From Prauserella rugosa (GTDB lineage Bacteria > Actinomycetota > Actinomycetes > Mycobacteriales > Pseudonocardiaceae): DNA of 64,000 nucleotides. Shown in pieces: positions 1 to 9,189 of this stretch; position 1 is the stretch's first letter; each line of letters starts with the position of its first letter. Position numbers and translations under genes: made by a program. The notes below the pieces were generated by a model. It saw only the letters and a list, made by a program, of their open reading frames with translations, did not search any database and was not told the DNA's origin. The stretch spans positions 310,001-374,000 of the forward strand of contig NZ_JOIJ01000001.1 in NCBI RefSeq assembly GCF_000719975.1, given 5' to 3'.

Positions 1-207
1 GCCGACGACTCCACGCTGGTGTTGGACGACGACTACGCGTCGACGCGCCACGCCCGCATCTCCTTGCGCGGAGACGAGTGGTACGTGGAAGACCTGGGCT
101 CGACGAACGGCACCTACCTCGACCGGGCTAAGGTCACTGCACCCCTCCGAGTCCCGCTCGGCGTCCCCATCCGGATCGGCAAGACGGTGATCGAGCTTCG
201 CCCATGA
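1..207 (+). CDS. fhaB: FHA domain protein, C-terminal end (partial)
   Basis: The reading frame is open from the first base, so only the last 68 codons of the gene are present. The residues match the second half of a forkhead-associated domain: a STRHARISL strand with the conserved Ser-x-x-His, then EDLGSTNGTYLD with the Asn-Gly-Thr signature. FHA domains bind phosphothreonine, usually on a Ser/Thr kinase or its substrates. The stop codon overlaps the ATG of the PP2C phosphatase gene (ATGA), as in the conserved fhaB-pstP-rodA-pbpA-pknA-pknB operon of actinobacteria. That context is the reason for the symbol. In relatives FhaB (FipA) links kinase signalling to division. The N-terminus lies outside the window. 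Confidence 0.9.
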   Translation, partial: ADDSTLVLDDDYASTRHARISLRGDEWYVEDLGSTNGTYLDRAKVTAPLRVPLGVPIRIGKTVIELRP

Positions 208-1679
208 CTCTCGTCCTTCGCTACGCGGCACGCAGTGACCGCGGCCTGGTGCGATCCAACAACCAGGACTCGGTGTACGCCGGCCCCCGCCTGTTGGCGC
301 TGGCCGACGGTATGGGCGGCCACGCCGCCGGTGAGGTGGCCAGCAAGGTGGTCATCGCGTCGTTGGCTCCGCTCGACGACGACGAACCGGGCGACGACCT
401 GGTCAGCCAGCTGCGTGACGCCACCATCCAAGGCAATCAGGCCATCGCCGAACTGGTGGCGAACGACCCCGAGCTGGACGGCATGGGGACGACGCTCACC
501 GCGGCACTGTTCGCGGGTTCGAAGCTCGGCATGGTGCATGTCGGCGATTCGCGTGCGTACCTGCTGCGCGGTGGCCAGTTCTCGCAGATCACGCGGGACG
601 ACAGCTTCGTCAACGAGCTGATCGAGCAGGGCCGCATCACCGAGGAGGAGGCGGCGACGCATCCCCAGCGTTCGCTGCTGCTCAAGGCTCTGACGGGCAA
701 CGACGTGGAGCCGAGCCTGACGGTCCGCGAGGCGCGGGCCGGCGACCGGTACCTGTTCTGTTCCGACGGCCTCTCGGGCATGGTCAGCAACGAGACGCTG
801 GCCGAGGCGATGCAGATCCCGGATCCGCAGGAGTGCGCGGACCGGATGATCGAGCTCGCGCTCAAGGGCGGTGGTACGGACAACGTCACCGTGATCATCG
901 CCGACGTGGTCGACGTCGACTACGGCGAGGACGCACCCATCGTGGGCGGCGCCGCCGGCGACGGCACCGACGAGGGACCGCAGGGCGACTCCCCCGCCGC
1001 GCGTGCGCGGGCGTTGACCGCGCCTCCCCCGCAGCAGGCCACGCAGGCACAGGCCGAACCGGCCGAGCCGCCCGAGGACCCGAAGGCCAAGCGCCGCAGG
1101 CGGATTCGCCTGCTGGTGGGGATCGGCCTGGCGATCGTGCTGTTGGCTGCCGCGGCCATCGCGACCCGATACTTCGTGATGCGCCAGTACTACGTCGGCG
1201 TGGGCGCGAACGACGAGGTCGTGATCTACCAGGGCATTCCGGGCAGCGTGCTGGGCCTGGAGCTGCACGAGGAGGCGGAGGGCTCGTGCCCGCCCGCGTC
1301 GACGCTGTGCGAGCCGCTGCGTCTGCAGGATCTGCAGCAGGACGCGCGTTCGGCCGTGTCCAACTCGGTCAAGCGGGACGACCTGTCGGCCGCGCGCGAC
1401 TACATCGACACGCTGCGCCGCAACAACATGCTGGAGATCTGCGACGACGAACAGCAGCCGCAGGGCGGCGGCGTCATCGGTGGGATCGGCGAGAACACCC
1501 AGCAGGGCGGTGCGAACGACGACTCCGGCGGCGACGCCAACGGCGGTTCCGAAGGCGGCGAGCGTGACCGGCGGCAGGGCTCCGACGAGTCCGGCGCGGC
1601 ACAGCCCACGACACAGGCGGGACAGGACCAGCAGCCGGGGGTGGACTGCCGTCCGGCGCCCGGCTCGGGCGGTAACTGA
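204..1679 (+). CDS. pstP: PP2C-family Ser/Thr protein phosphatase PstP
   Basis: This 491-residue protein is a membrane-anchored metal-dependent phosphatase that should reverse PknA/PknB phosphorylation. PP2C motifs appear in order: RSNNQDS (about residue 16), LADGMGGHAAGEVAS (33), GMGTTLTAALF (93), VGDSRAYLLR (112), RYLFCSDGLSGMV (180) and GGTDNVTVIIADV (225). The Asp and Gly residues that hold two Mn/Mg ions are all visible. A Pro/Gln-rich linker follows, then one transmembrane helix near residues 300-320 (LLVGIGLAIVLLAAAAIAT) and an extracytoplasmic domain with a Gly/Asp/Gln-rich tail. The gene overlaps fhaB by 4 bp and rodA by 1 bp (TGATG), so translation is probably coupled along the operon. 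Confidence 0.96.
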   Translation: MTLVLRYAARSDRGLVRSNNQDSVYAGPRLLALADGMGGHAAGEVASKVVIASLAPLDDDEPGDDLVSQLRDATIQGNQAIAELVANDPELDGMGTTLTAALFAGSKLGMVHVGDSRAYLLRGGQFSQITRDDSFVNELIEQGRITEEEAATHPQRSLLLKALTGNDVEPSLTVREARAGDRYLFCSDGLSGMVSNETLAEAMQIPDPQECADRMIELALKGGGTDNVTVIIADVVDVDYGEDAPIVGGAAGDGTDEGPQGDSPAARARALTAPPPQQATQAQAEPAEPPEDPKAKRRRRIRLLVGIGLAIVLLAAAAIATRYFVMRQYYVGVGANDEVVIYQGIPGSVLGLELHEEAEGSCPPASTLCEPLRLQDLQQDARSAVSNSVKRDDLSAARDYIDTLRRNNMLEICDDEQQPQGGGVIGGIGENTQQGGANDDSGGDANGGSEGGERDRRQGSDESGAAQPTTQAGQDQQPGVDCRPAPGSGGN

Positions 1680-3490
1680 TGGCCACGGCCGCAGGCAACC
1701 AGGGCGCGGTCGGGCAGCAGTACACCACGAACCCCCCACGTGAGCTGCCCAAGCGCCGGGGCACCGAACTCGCGCTGCTCGCGTTCGCAGCGGCGATCGT
1801 CACGACGGCGTTCGTCCTGGTCCAGATCAATCAGGAACAGGCGCTGTCGTGGTCGATCCTGTGGTACGGCGGCGCCTATCTGGCGATCTTCTCGGTCGCG
1901 CACGTCGCGGTGCGCTACTGGGCGCCGTACGCGGATCCGCTGATCCTGCCGTGTGTGGCGTTGTTGAACGGTCTGGGCCTGGTGATCATCTACCGGATCG
2001 ACCTGGCCCAGACCGAACGGGCGGAGTCACTGGGGCAGACCTTCAGCGGCAACGCGCCGCGGCAGGTCATGTACACGGTGCTGGCCCTGGTGCTGTTCCT
2101 CGCCGTGCTGCGGGTGATCAAAGACCACCGCACCCTCACCAGCTACGCCTACACGGCCGGTCTCGTCGGTCTGGTGCTGTTGGCGCTGCCCGCGGTGTTG
2201 CCGAGTTCGCTGTCGGAGGTCAACGGCGCGAAGGTGTGGCTGAAGCTGCCGGGCTTCTCGATCCAGCCCGGTGAGTTCGCCAAGATCCTCCTGATGATCT
2301 TCTTCGCGTCGTTCCTGGTCGCGAAGCGGGACCTGTTCATGACCGCGGGCAAACGCGTGCTCGGCGTCGAACTGCCGCGGGCGCGGGACCTGGGCCCGAT
2401 CATCATCGCCGCGGTCGCGTGCCTCGGCGTCCTGGTTTTCGAACGCGACCTCGGCACGGCGCTGCTGTTCTTCGGCATCACGCTGATGATGTTGTACGTC
2501 GCGACCGAACGCGTGATCTGGGTCGTCGTCGGCCTGAGCATGTTCCTGGTCGGCGCGCTGCTCGCCTACCAGATGTTCACGCACGTCCAGCAGCGTGTGA
2601 CGAACTGGTTCGACCCACTGGCCACCTACGACGACCCGGGCGGCGGTTACCAGATCGCACAGGGGCTGTTCGGACTCGGCACGGGCGGCATGTTCGGCAC
2701 CGGACTCGGCTCGGGCAGGCCGGAGATGGTGCCCGAGGCGCACACCGACTTCATCACCGCCGCGCTCGGCGAGGAGGTCGGCTTCGTCGGCCTGGCCGCG
2801 GTGCTGCTGGTGTATCTGATCCTGTCGATGCGCGGCATGCGCAGTGCCCTCGCGGTGCGCGACACGTTCGGCAAGCTGCTGGGCGGTGGCATGGCGTTCG
2901 CGATCGTCATGCAGGTGTTCGTGATCGTCGGCGGGATCACCAAGCTCATCCCGATGACGGGTATCACGACGCCGTTCCTGTCGGCGGGTGGTTCGTCGCT
3001 GTTGGCGAACTACATCCTGATCGCGTTGCTGTTGCGGATCTCCGACACCGCGCGGCGTCCCCAGCAGCCGAAGCCGCGTGGGCAGGCCGCGCAGCAGAAG
3101 CCGCTCGCCCCACTCGCCGAGGCGCACACCGTGATGGTGCAGCGACCCGCCGGTGCTGCACTGGAGGGCGGAGCTCAGCCCGCTCCGCAGGCAAGCCCTC
3201 CGCAGGCAAGCCCTCCGCAAGCGGGTCCGGCACAGGCGGCTCCACCGCAAGCACAGCAACAACCGGTGCAGCCTCCCCAGCCGCAGTCCCCCCAGTCCCC
3301 ACCTGCCCAGGCGCAGTCCCCGCAACAGCACGCGGGCCGGCCGCAGGCAGGGAACCAGCAGGGGCCGGCGGCGCGACCGGCACAGCCGGAAGGAAGCCGG
3401 CAGCAACCGGCCGGCGACGAACCCGCCTGGCCGACGGACGAGGCGGCCGAGGACTCGGCTCAGCGATCGGAAGGGGATGACACGCCGTGA
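1679..3490 (+). CDS. rodA: RodA/FtsW/SpoVE-family peptidoglycan polymerase
   Basis: A 603-residue SEDS-family protein with many membrane helices over residues 30-455. SEDS proteins polymerise lipid II glycan strands and work with a class B PBP, here the product of the next gene. Visible family features are the RDLGPIIIAAVACLG and ERDLGTALLFFG segments, the FDPLATYDDPGGGYQIAQGL loop, and LGEEVGFVGLAAVL followed by GGITKLIPMTGITTPFLSAGG. The C-terminal 130 or so residues are a cytoplasmic Pro/Gln/Ala-rich tail containing short tandem QASPP units; this tail is longer than in many RodA proteins and probably disordered. The gene starts at the ATG overlapping the pstP stop and overlaps pbpA by 4 bp. 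Confidence 0.96.
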   Translation: MATAAGNQGAVGQQYTTNPPRELPKRRGTELALLAFAAAIVTTAFVLVQINQEQALSWSILWYGGAYLAIFSVAHVAVRYWAPYADPLILPCVALLNGLGLVIIYRIDLAQTERAESLGQTFSGNAPRQVMYTVLALVLFLAVLRVIKDHRTLTSYAYTAGLVGLVLLALPAVLPSSLSEVNGAKVWLKLPGFSIQPGEFAKILLMIFFASFLVAKRDLFMTAGKRVLGVELPRARDLGPIIIAAVACLGVLVFERDLGTALLFFGITLMMLYVATERVIWVVVGLSMFLVGALLAYQMFTHVQQRVTNWFDPLATYDDPGGGYQIAQGLFGLGTGGMFGTGLGSGRPEMVPEAHTDFITAALGEEVGFVGLAAVLLVYLILSMRGMRSALAVRDTFGKLLGGGMAFAIVMQVFVIVGGITKLIPMTGITTPFLSAGGSSLLANYILIALLLRISDTARRPQQPKPRGQAAQQKPLAPLAEAHTVMVQRPAGAALEGGAQPAPQASPPQASPPQAGPAQAAPPQAQQQPVQPPQPQSPQSPPAQAQSPQQHAGRPQAGNQQGPAARPAQPEGSRQQPAGDEPAWPTDEAAEDSAQRSEGDDTP

Positions 3491-4959
3491 ACACGCCCCT
3501 GCGCAAGGTCGGCATGGCGATGCTCGTGATGATCGTGCTGCTGCTGGCCAACACGACGTACGTCCAGGTCGTGCGCGGTGACGACTACGCGTCCGACTCG
3601 CGCAACTCCCGCGTGCTCTACGAGGAGTACTCCCGGGAGCGCGGCAAGATCGTCTCCGACGAGGCGGGCCAGGTGCTGGCCGGGGTCAAGCCCTCGGACG
3701 ACAACTTCAACTTCATGCGCACCTACCGCAACGGCCCGATGTACGCGCCGGTCACCGGCTACTACTCGATCATGTACGGCGCAGGTGGCATGGAGAACGC
3801 CGAGGACTCGTTCCTCAACGGATCCGACCCGCGGCTGTTCGTGCGCAGGCTGTCGGACATGGTCACCGGCAGGGATCCGCGGGGCGGCAACGTCCGGCTG
3901 ACCATCAAGCCGTCGGTGCAGGAGGCCGCGTACCAGGCGATGGCCGAGCGTGGTTACACCGGTTCGGTGGTCGCGCTCGACCCGAAGACCGGCGACGTTC
4001 TCGGCATGGTCTCCACGCCGTCCTACGACCCGAGCAGGCTCGCCTCCCACGACGGCGACGAACAGCAGAAGGCGTGGCAGGAGTTCTCCGAGGCCGACGG
4101 CAACCCGATGCTGAACAGGGCCGTGCGGGAGACCTACCCGCCCGGTTCGACGTTCAAGATCGTCACCACCGCCGCGGCGCTCGAGGACGGCATGGAACCC
4201 GACGCGTCGGTGACCCCGGACTCGAACGTCACGCTGCCCGGCACCAGCACCACGCTCGAGAACTACGGCGGCGCGACCTGCCCCGGCACCACGTTGAAGG
4301 ACGCGCTCAAGTACTCCTGCAACACGGCGTTCGCCGAGATCGCGGGCAAGCTCGGCGCCGACAAGCTGCGGGCGACCGCCGAGAACTTCGGCATCGGCGC
4401 CGACGAGGACCTCGAGATCCCGCTCGGTGTCGTGCCCTCGAGTCTGGGCGAGCTGGAGAGCGAGGCCGCGCTGTACCAGAGCGGCATCGGCCAGCGGGAC
4501 GTGCGGCTCACGCCGCTGCAGGACGCGCTGCTGGCCGCGACGGTGGCCAACGACGGCATGGCGATGAAGCCGAACCTGGTCAAGGCGCGCCTCGCACCCG
4601 ACCTGTCGACCATCGAGGAGACCACTCCCGAGGAACTGACCGGCGACGAGGCCATGTCGTCGGAGAGCGCAGAGGCGCTCACGCAGATGATGATCCAGTC
4701 CGAGGAGAACACCAGCGGTGGTGGCAAGGACCCGGACCTGAAGATCGCGTCGAAGACCGGTACGGCCGAGCACGGCTCGGACCCGAAGAACACCCCGCCG
4801 CACGCGTGGTATACGGCGTTCGCGCCGCACGACGACCCGAAGATCGCCGTCGCGGTGATCGTCGAGTCGGGCGGTAACCACGGCCTGGCCGCGACCGGCG
4901 GCACCGTGGCAGCCGAGATCGCCAGGACGACCATCGCCGCCGCGCTCGGGGGTGGATAG
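3487..4959 (+). CDS. pbpA: Class B penicillin-binding protein PbpA
   Basis: A 490-residue transpeptidase with an N-terminal signal anchor (MAMLVMIVLLLANTTYV). All three penicillin-binding motifs are present: STFK with the acylated Ser near residue 222, SCN near residue 279 and KTG near residue 424. It cross-links peptidoglycan in partnership with RodA. GTG at 3487 overlaps the rodA stop (GTGA), consistent with coupled translation. The next gene, pknA, starts on the base after the TAG stop. In mycobacteria PbpA is a PknB substrate required for division, which fits the operon. Confidence 0.95.
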   Translation: MNTPLRKVGMAMLVMIVLLLANTTYVQVVRGDDYASDSRNSRVLYEEYSRERGKIVSDEAGQVLAGVKPSDDNFNFMRTYRNGPMYAPVTGYYSIMYGAGGMENAEDSFLNGSDPRLFVRRLSDMVTGRDPRGGNVRLTIKPSVQEAAYQAMAERGYTGSVVALDPKTGDVLGMVSTPSYDPSRLASHDGDEQQKAWQEFSEADGNPMLNRAVRETYPPGSTFKIVTTAAALEDGMEPDASVTPDSNVTLPGTSTTLENYGGATCPGTTLKDALKYSCNTAFAEIAGKLGADKLRATAENFGIGADEDLEIPLGVVPSSLGELESEAALYQSGIGQRDVRLTPLQDALLAATVANDGMAMKPNLVKARLAPDLSTIEETTPEELTGDEAMSSESAEALTQMMIQSEENTSGGGKDPDLKIASKTGTAEHGSDPKNTPPHAWYTAFAPHDDPKIAVAVIVESGGNHGLAATGGTVAAEIARTTIAAALGGG

Positions 4960-6300
4960 ATGCTGTCGTCCGGACAACTCATCGCGGAGCGCTACCGCCT
5001 CACCTCCCAGATCGCCGTCGGCGGGATGGGCGAGGTGTGGGAGGCCAGCGACACGCGTCTCGACCGCACCGTCGCGGTGAAGATCCTCAAGGCCGAGTTG
5101 TCCGGCAACGCCGAGTTCCTGCACCGCTTCCGGGCGGAGGCCAAGACCACGGCGTCGCTCAACCACCAGAACATCGCCGCCGTCCACGACTACGGCGAGA
5201 CCGAGGCCGGCGAATCGGCCATCGCGTTCCTCGTGATGGAGCTCGTGGAGGGCGAGCCGCTCGCGGGGATCCTGCAGCGGGAGGGCCGGATCGCGGCCGA
5301 CCGTACGCTGGACATCCTCGAGCAGGCGGCGAGCGCACTGCAGGCCGCCCACGAGCGCGGGCTGGTGCACCGCGACGTCAAGCCCGGCAACATCATGGTC
5401 ACCCCGGCCGGCGGGGTGAAGCTGACCGACTTCGGCATCGCCAAGGCGGCCGATTCGGCGCCCGTGACCCGCAACGGCATGGTCATGGGCACCGCCCACT
5501 ACATCGCGCCCGAGCAGGCTCTCGGCCAGGACGCCGCGCCGGGCAGCGACGTCTACTCGCTGGCGGTGTGCGGCTACGAGTGCCTCGCGGGCCGTCGCCC
5601 TTTCCTGTCGGAGAACGCGGTGACGGTCGCGATGATGCACATCCGCGACGTTCCGCCGCCCCTGCCGCAGGACGTGCCGCCGTATGCACGGGCGGTCATC
5701 GAGGCGACGCTGGTGAAGGATCCGCGGCAGCGCTACGCGAGCGGCGGGGAGTTCGCCGCGGCGATCGCGGCGGTCCGTTCCGGCCACGCACTGCCCGTTC
5801 CGTCGGGTATGACCGGTTACGCGGCCGGTGGTGCGACTCAGCACACGACGACGGCCGTTCCTCCCGGTCAGGCCGCTACGGTGGGTCCGGGATCGCATCC
5901 GTCGATGCAGCCGGTGTCACCCGTCTCAGCGCAGCAACCCGGCGTCATGACCGGTGGCGGGGCCACGTCTCACGGCATGACACCACCTGGCATGACGAAT
6001 CCGGGCGCGCATCCTCGGCAACGGCCCGCCGGGATGTGGATACTGCTCACGCTGGCGGCGGTGGTGGTCGTCGCCGCGGTAGCCGTCCTGCTCATCGTGC
6101 TGCTCGGCCGGGACTCGGAGCCACCTCCGAGCCGGGTCGGGGACCAGCCGCCGTCGACGAACGGTAACTGGTCCCAGGCGGACTACGACAACGGGGACAA
6201 CAGGTACGGGTACGGGCACGGCGACAAGCACGGGCACGAGGAACACGCAGAAGGCATGACGGGCACACCGTGGACGAAGTGGGACGGCACCGAGCAATGA
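4960..6300 (+). CDS. pknA: Ser/Thr protein kinase PknA
   Basis: A 446-residue membrane Hanks-type kinase. Motifs seen: a Gly loop VGGMGEV (about 18), the invariant Lys in VAVKILK (42), HRDVKPGN (139), DFGIAK (159) and APEQALG (182). The kinase domain ends near residue 275. A Ser/Pro/Gly/Met-rich juxtamembrane region follows, then one transmembrane helix ([20 protein letters not shown]) near 350-372. The extracytoplasmic tail is short and carries an unusual Gly/Asn/Tyr segment and a His-rich patch ([14 protein letters not shown]). It lacks PASTA domains, unlike pknB. The stop overlaps the pknB ATG by 4 bp. It should phosphorylate division and wall proteins. Confidence 0.95.
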   Translation: MLSSGQLIAERYRLTSQIAVGGMGEVWEASDTRLDRTVAVKILKAELSGNAEFLHRFRAEAKTTASLNHQNIAAVHDYGETEAGESAIAFLVMELVEGEPLAGILQREGRIAADRTLDILEQAASALQAAHERGLVHRDVKPGNIMVTPAGGVKLTDFGIAKAADSAPVTRNGMVMGTAHYIAPEQALGQDAAPGSDVYSLAVCGYECLAGRRPFLSENAVTVAMMHIRDVPPPLPQDVPPYARAVIEATLVKDPRQRYASGGEFAAAIAAVRSGHALPVPSGMTGYAAGGATQHTTTAVPPGQAATVGPGSHPSMQPVSPVSAQQPGVMTGGGATSHGMTPPGMTNPGAHPRQRPAGMWILLTLAAVVVVAAVAVLLIVLLGRDSEPPPSRVGDQPPSTNGNWSQADYDNGDNRYGYGHGDKHGHEEHAEGMTGTPWTKWDGTEQ

Positions 6301-8291
6301 GCGCACCGAGAATGCTCTCCAACCGCTACGAGCTTGGCGACACGCTCGGCTACGGCGGCATGTCCGAGGTCCACCACGCCCACGACGTGCGACTGGGCCG
6401 CGAGGTGGCCGTCAAGATCCTGCGTGCCGACCTGGCGCGCGACCCGCAGTTCCAGGAGCGGTTCCGCCGCGAGGCCCAGAACGCCGCCGCGCTGAACCAT
6501 CCGGCCATCGTGGCCGTCTACGACACCGGTGAGGCCGACACCGAGTACGGCCCGCTGCCCTACATCGTCATGGAGTACGTCGAGGGCAGGACGCTGCGCG
6601 ACATCGTCAAGACCGAGGGCCCGATGCCGGAGCGCCGGGCCATGGAGGTCATGGCGGACGTGTCGGCCGCCCTGGACTTCTCGCACCGGCACGGCATCGT
6701 GCACCGCGACGTCAAGCCGGCGAACGTGATGATCACGCGGGGCGGCGCGGTGAAGGTCATGGACTTCGGCATCGCGCGTGCGGTGCACGACGGCCAGGCC
6801 GCGATGACGCAGACCGCCGCGGTGATCGGAACGGCCCAGTACCTCTCGCCGGAGCAGGCGCGCGGTGAGCGGGTCGACGCGCGCAGCGACGTGTACGCCG
6901 CCGGGTGTGTGCTCTACGAACTCGTCACCGGTGACCCGCCGTTCACGGGTGACTCGCCGGTCGCGGTGGCCTACCAGCACGTGCGGGAGGATCCGAAGCC
7001 GCCGTCGGCGTCGAATCCCGACGTCTCCCCCGAGCTCGACGCGGTCGTGCTGAAGGCACTGGCCAAGGGGGCTGACAACCGATACCAGTCGGCGGCGGAG
7101 ATGCGGTCGGACCTGGTGCGCACGCTGACGGGCCAGCGCCCGTCGGCCCCGATGGTGATGTCGGACGAGGAGCGCACGCAGGTGATGGGCGCTCCGGCAG
7201 GCGACGGGGCCGACCAGGGCGACGACCTCGCCTACGCCGACTACGACGAGGAAGAGCCCAAGCGCAGAAGGCCGTGGCTGATCGCGTTGCTGGTGCTGCT
7301 CGGGCTCGGCCTGGTGGCGTTCGTGGCGTGGCTGGCCGGCGCGTTCGACAGCGAGGAGTCCAACCTGACGCCGATGCCGTCGAACCTCGTCGGCATGCAG
7401 GTGCAGGAGGCGAAGCGGACCCTCAACGAGGCCGGCTTCAACAACATCAACGAGGAGCGCATCACCTGCCGCGCGGGCGCCGACCCGAGCGACGACAGCA
7501 CCTGCACGCCCGATCAGATCGGCAAGGTCACGTGGACCGACCCGCAGGGCGCCGAGCAGGTGAACCCGAACGAGCAGGTGACGTTGCGCGTCGGTGCGGC
7601 TCCGCAGCAGGTGCAGGTGCCGGATCTGCGCGGTATGACGCAGTCCGACGCCGAGGAGGAGCTCAAGCGGGCCGACCTGCAGCTCGACCAGAACGTCCAG
7701 GAGGTCGAGGTCGACGACGAGTCGGCGGTCGGCACGGTCGTCGAGCAGGACCCGGGCGCGGACGAGAAGGTCGAACGGGGCACCTCGGTCACGATCACCG
7801 TGGGTGTGGAGCCCGCGAAGATCACCGTGGAGAACATGCAGGGCAAGCAGTTCGCCGAGGCCAAGCAGCGCCTCGAGTCGCTCGGCTTCTCCGTGGCCCG
7901 CGAGAACGTCGACAGCGACCAGCAGCGGGGCGTCGTCGTCAACCAGACGCCGAACGCGGGCGAGTTCGAACGCGGCCACACGATTCAGCTGCAGGTCTCC
8001 AACGGCGCCAACCAGGAGTTCCAGATGCCGGACCTGACCGGCATGAACGAGAACCAGGCCAAGCAGGCGCTCCGGCAGGCCGGATGGGAAGGCGGCGAGC
8101 CGAACATCCAGTACGAGGAGGCCGACGAGGAGTACGAGGGCAAGGTGACCAACACCAACCCCTCGGCGGGCGAGACCATCACGAAGGACCGCCCGGTGAC
8201 GCTGTACGTCGGGTCGAAGGAGAGCGGCTCGCCGCCGTCCTCCTCGACCGGAGGGGACGAGGACGACGGGGGCATCCCCGGCTTCCCCTGA
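6297..8291 (+). CDS. pknB: Ser/Thr protein kinase PknB with four PASTA domains
   Basis: A 664-residue receptor kinase that senses peptidoglycan fragments or lipid II through its outer PASTA domains. I chose ATG 6297 because it overlaps the pknA stop (ATGA) and gives the standard start [15 protein letters not shown]; an in-frame ATG 27 bp upstream lies inside pknA. Kinase motifs: [22 protein letters not shown] and DFGIARAV. One transmembrane helix ([21 protein letters not shown]) lies near residue 335. Four PASTA repeats follow, each with a VPDLxGM-like start and a regularly spaced Ala/Leu helix. A Ser/Gly/Asp-rich tail ends the protein. It closes the operon and is followed by a hairpin. Confidence 0.97.
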   Translation: MSAPRMLSNRYELGDTLGYGGMSEVHHAHDVRLGREVAVKILRADLARDPQFQERFRREAQNAAALNHPAIVAVYDTGEADTEYGPLPYIVMEYVEGRTLRDIVKTEGPMPERRAMEVMADVSAALDFSHRHGIVHRDVKPANVMITRGGAVKVMDFGIARAVHDGQAAMTQTAAVIGTAQYLSPEQARGERVDARSDVYAAGCVLYELVTGDPPFTGDSPVAVAYQHVREDPKPPSASNPDVSPELDAVVLKALAKGADNRYQSAAEMRSDLVRTLTGQRPSAPMVMSDEERTQVMGAPAGDGADQGDDLAYADYDEEEPKRRRPWLIALLVLLGLGLVAFVAWLAGAFDSEESNLTPMPSNLVGMQVQEAKRTLNEAGFNNINEERITCRAGADPSDDSTCTPDQIGKVTWTDPQGAEQVNPNEQVTLRVGAAPQQVQVPDLRGMTQSDAEEELKRADLQLDQNVQEVEVDDESAVGTVVEQDPGADEKVERGTSVTITVGVEPAKITVENMQGKQFAEAKQRLESLGFSVARENVDSDQQRGVVVNQTPNAGEFERGHTIQLQVSNGANQEFQMPDLTGMNENQAKQALRQAGWEGGEPNIQYEEADEEYEGKVTNTNPSAGETITKDRPVTLYVGSKESGSPPSSSTGGDEDDGGIPGFP

Positions 8292-8315
8292 TCCCGCCGC
8301 ACAGGTGAGTCGATG

Positions 8316-8362
8316 ACGGCCGCGCCGCCCGGAGCCATCCGCCCGGGCTGCGCGGCCGTTTC
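8316..8362 (+). terminator. Hairpin after pknB, probable terminator
   Basis: ACGGCCGCGC pairs perfectly with GCGCGGCCGT, with additional pairing of GCCCGG/CCGGGC-type sequence inside. A short T run (GTTTC) follows the stem. It sits 25 bp after the pknB stop and probably ends the long + strand operon. Confidence 0.6.
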
Positions 8363-8450
8363 ACTGCGGGTGCGCGGGCGTGCGGGTGTGCGGGTCCGCC
8401 GGCCAGGTATGCCTGCGGACTCGGCATGCGGCCGACCAGACGGCGTGTGT

Positions 8451-8520
8451 GGTCAGCGGCGTGTGGGCGGCGGCGTGTGGGCGGCGGCGTGTGGTCGGCG
8501 GCGTGTGGTCAGCGGCGTGC
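8451..8520. repeat. Five tandem copies of a 14-bp unit
   Basis: Five head-to-tail copies of GGKCRGCGGCGTGT start at 8451, 8465, 8479, 8493 and 8507. They differ only at the third and fifth bases and at the last base of the final copy. The final copy covers the stop codon region of the permease gene on the - strand. The unit is not a multiple of three, so the array is best seen as an intergenic minisatellite. Confidence 0.9.
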
Positions 8521-9189
8521 GATCAGGTGGCTGGTCGTGGTGGCCGAGACGGCCAGCGCGGCCGCCGATGCGCCGAGGCACAGCAGTGGGACGCCGAGGT
8601 CGGCGGCTCCTCCGGCGAGGCTGCGCAGCGCCGGGTTGACCAGCGGCACCCACGTCACCAGCAGCACCACGGCGAGAGCGGAAATCGCGGCGACGACCGT
8701 GTAGCCGACGTGTGGCAGTAGGAGACGTGAGCACGGCAGGCCGATCGCGACTCCCGAGCACACAGCGGCCAGGTGGACGAGCACGGCTGTCGGCAGCACG
8801 CCGGCCAGGGCGGCGGGACCGTGCAGCACCAGCGACCAGCCGGGCGTGACCACCACGGTCACCGCCGCGTACGCCGCGACGGCGGTGGTGAGGCCGGCGA
8901 TCACGGTCGCGGGCCCGCGGGCGTGCGTGGTGGTCACGAGCCGCTGGGCGGGGTCCTCGGCGTCGGCCGTGGCGACCGTCAGCCAGCACGTGACGACCAG
9001 GAGGGCGCCCGCGCTCACGGCGAACTCCGGCGCGGCGGGGGCGGCGCGGTCGGTGAAGGCGATGGCCAGCACGGCGAGGTAGCCGATGACCGGCGGCAGG
9101 TACCGGTGCGATCGGGCGAGCAGGCCGGCGTAGTAGCGCGCGACCGCGGCGACCCGGACGGCGGGACCTGCGCAGTTCGGCGGGCTCAC
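8509..9189 (-). CDS. ABC-transporter-associated membrane protein (putative permease)
   Basis: A 226-residue hydrophobic protein with about six membrane helices (for example YLPPVIGYLAVLAIAFTD, FAVSAGALLVVTCWLTVAT and VVAAISALAVVLLVTWVPLV). It carries no signature that identifies a substrate. Its GTG start overlaps the end of the upstream ABC ATPase frame by 4 bp, so the two should form one transporter, the ATPase energising this membrane part. The last codons lie within the 14-bp repeat array. The role is inferred from context; antibiotic efflux or small-molecule export are possible. Confidence 0.7.
   Translation of the reverse strand: MSPPNCAGPAVRVAAVARYYAGLLARSHRYLPPVIGYLAVLAIAFTDRAAPAAPEFAVSAGALLVVTCWLTVATADAEDPAQRLVTTTHARGPATVIAGLTTAVAAYAAVTVVVTPGWSLVLHGPAALAGVLPTAVLVHLAAVCSGVAIGLPCSRLLLPHVGYTVVAAISALAVVLLVTWVPLVNPALRSLAGGAADLGVPLLCLGASAAALAVSATTTSHLIARR

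Noticed and set aside
3460-5898. A long - strand frame opposite pbpA and pknA
   Set aside because: Low-complexity Arg/Val/Leu composition and no motifs; pbpA and pknA on the + strand have complete catalytic motifs.
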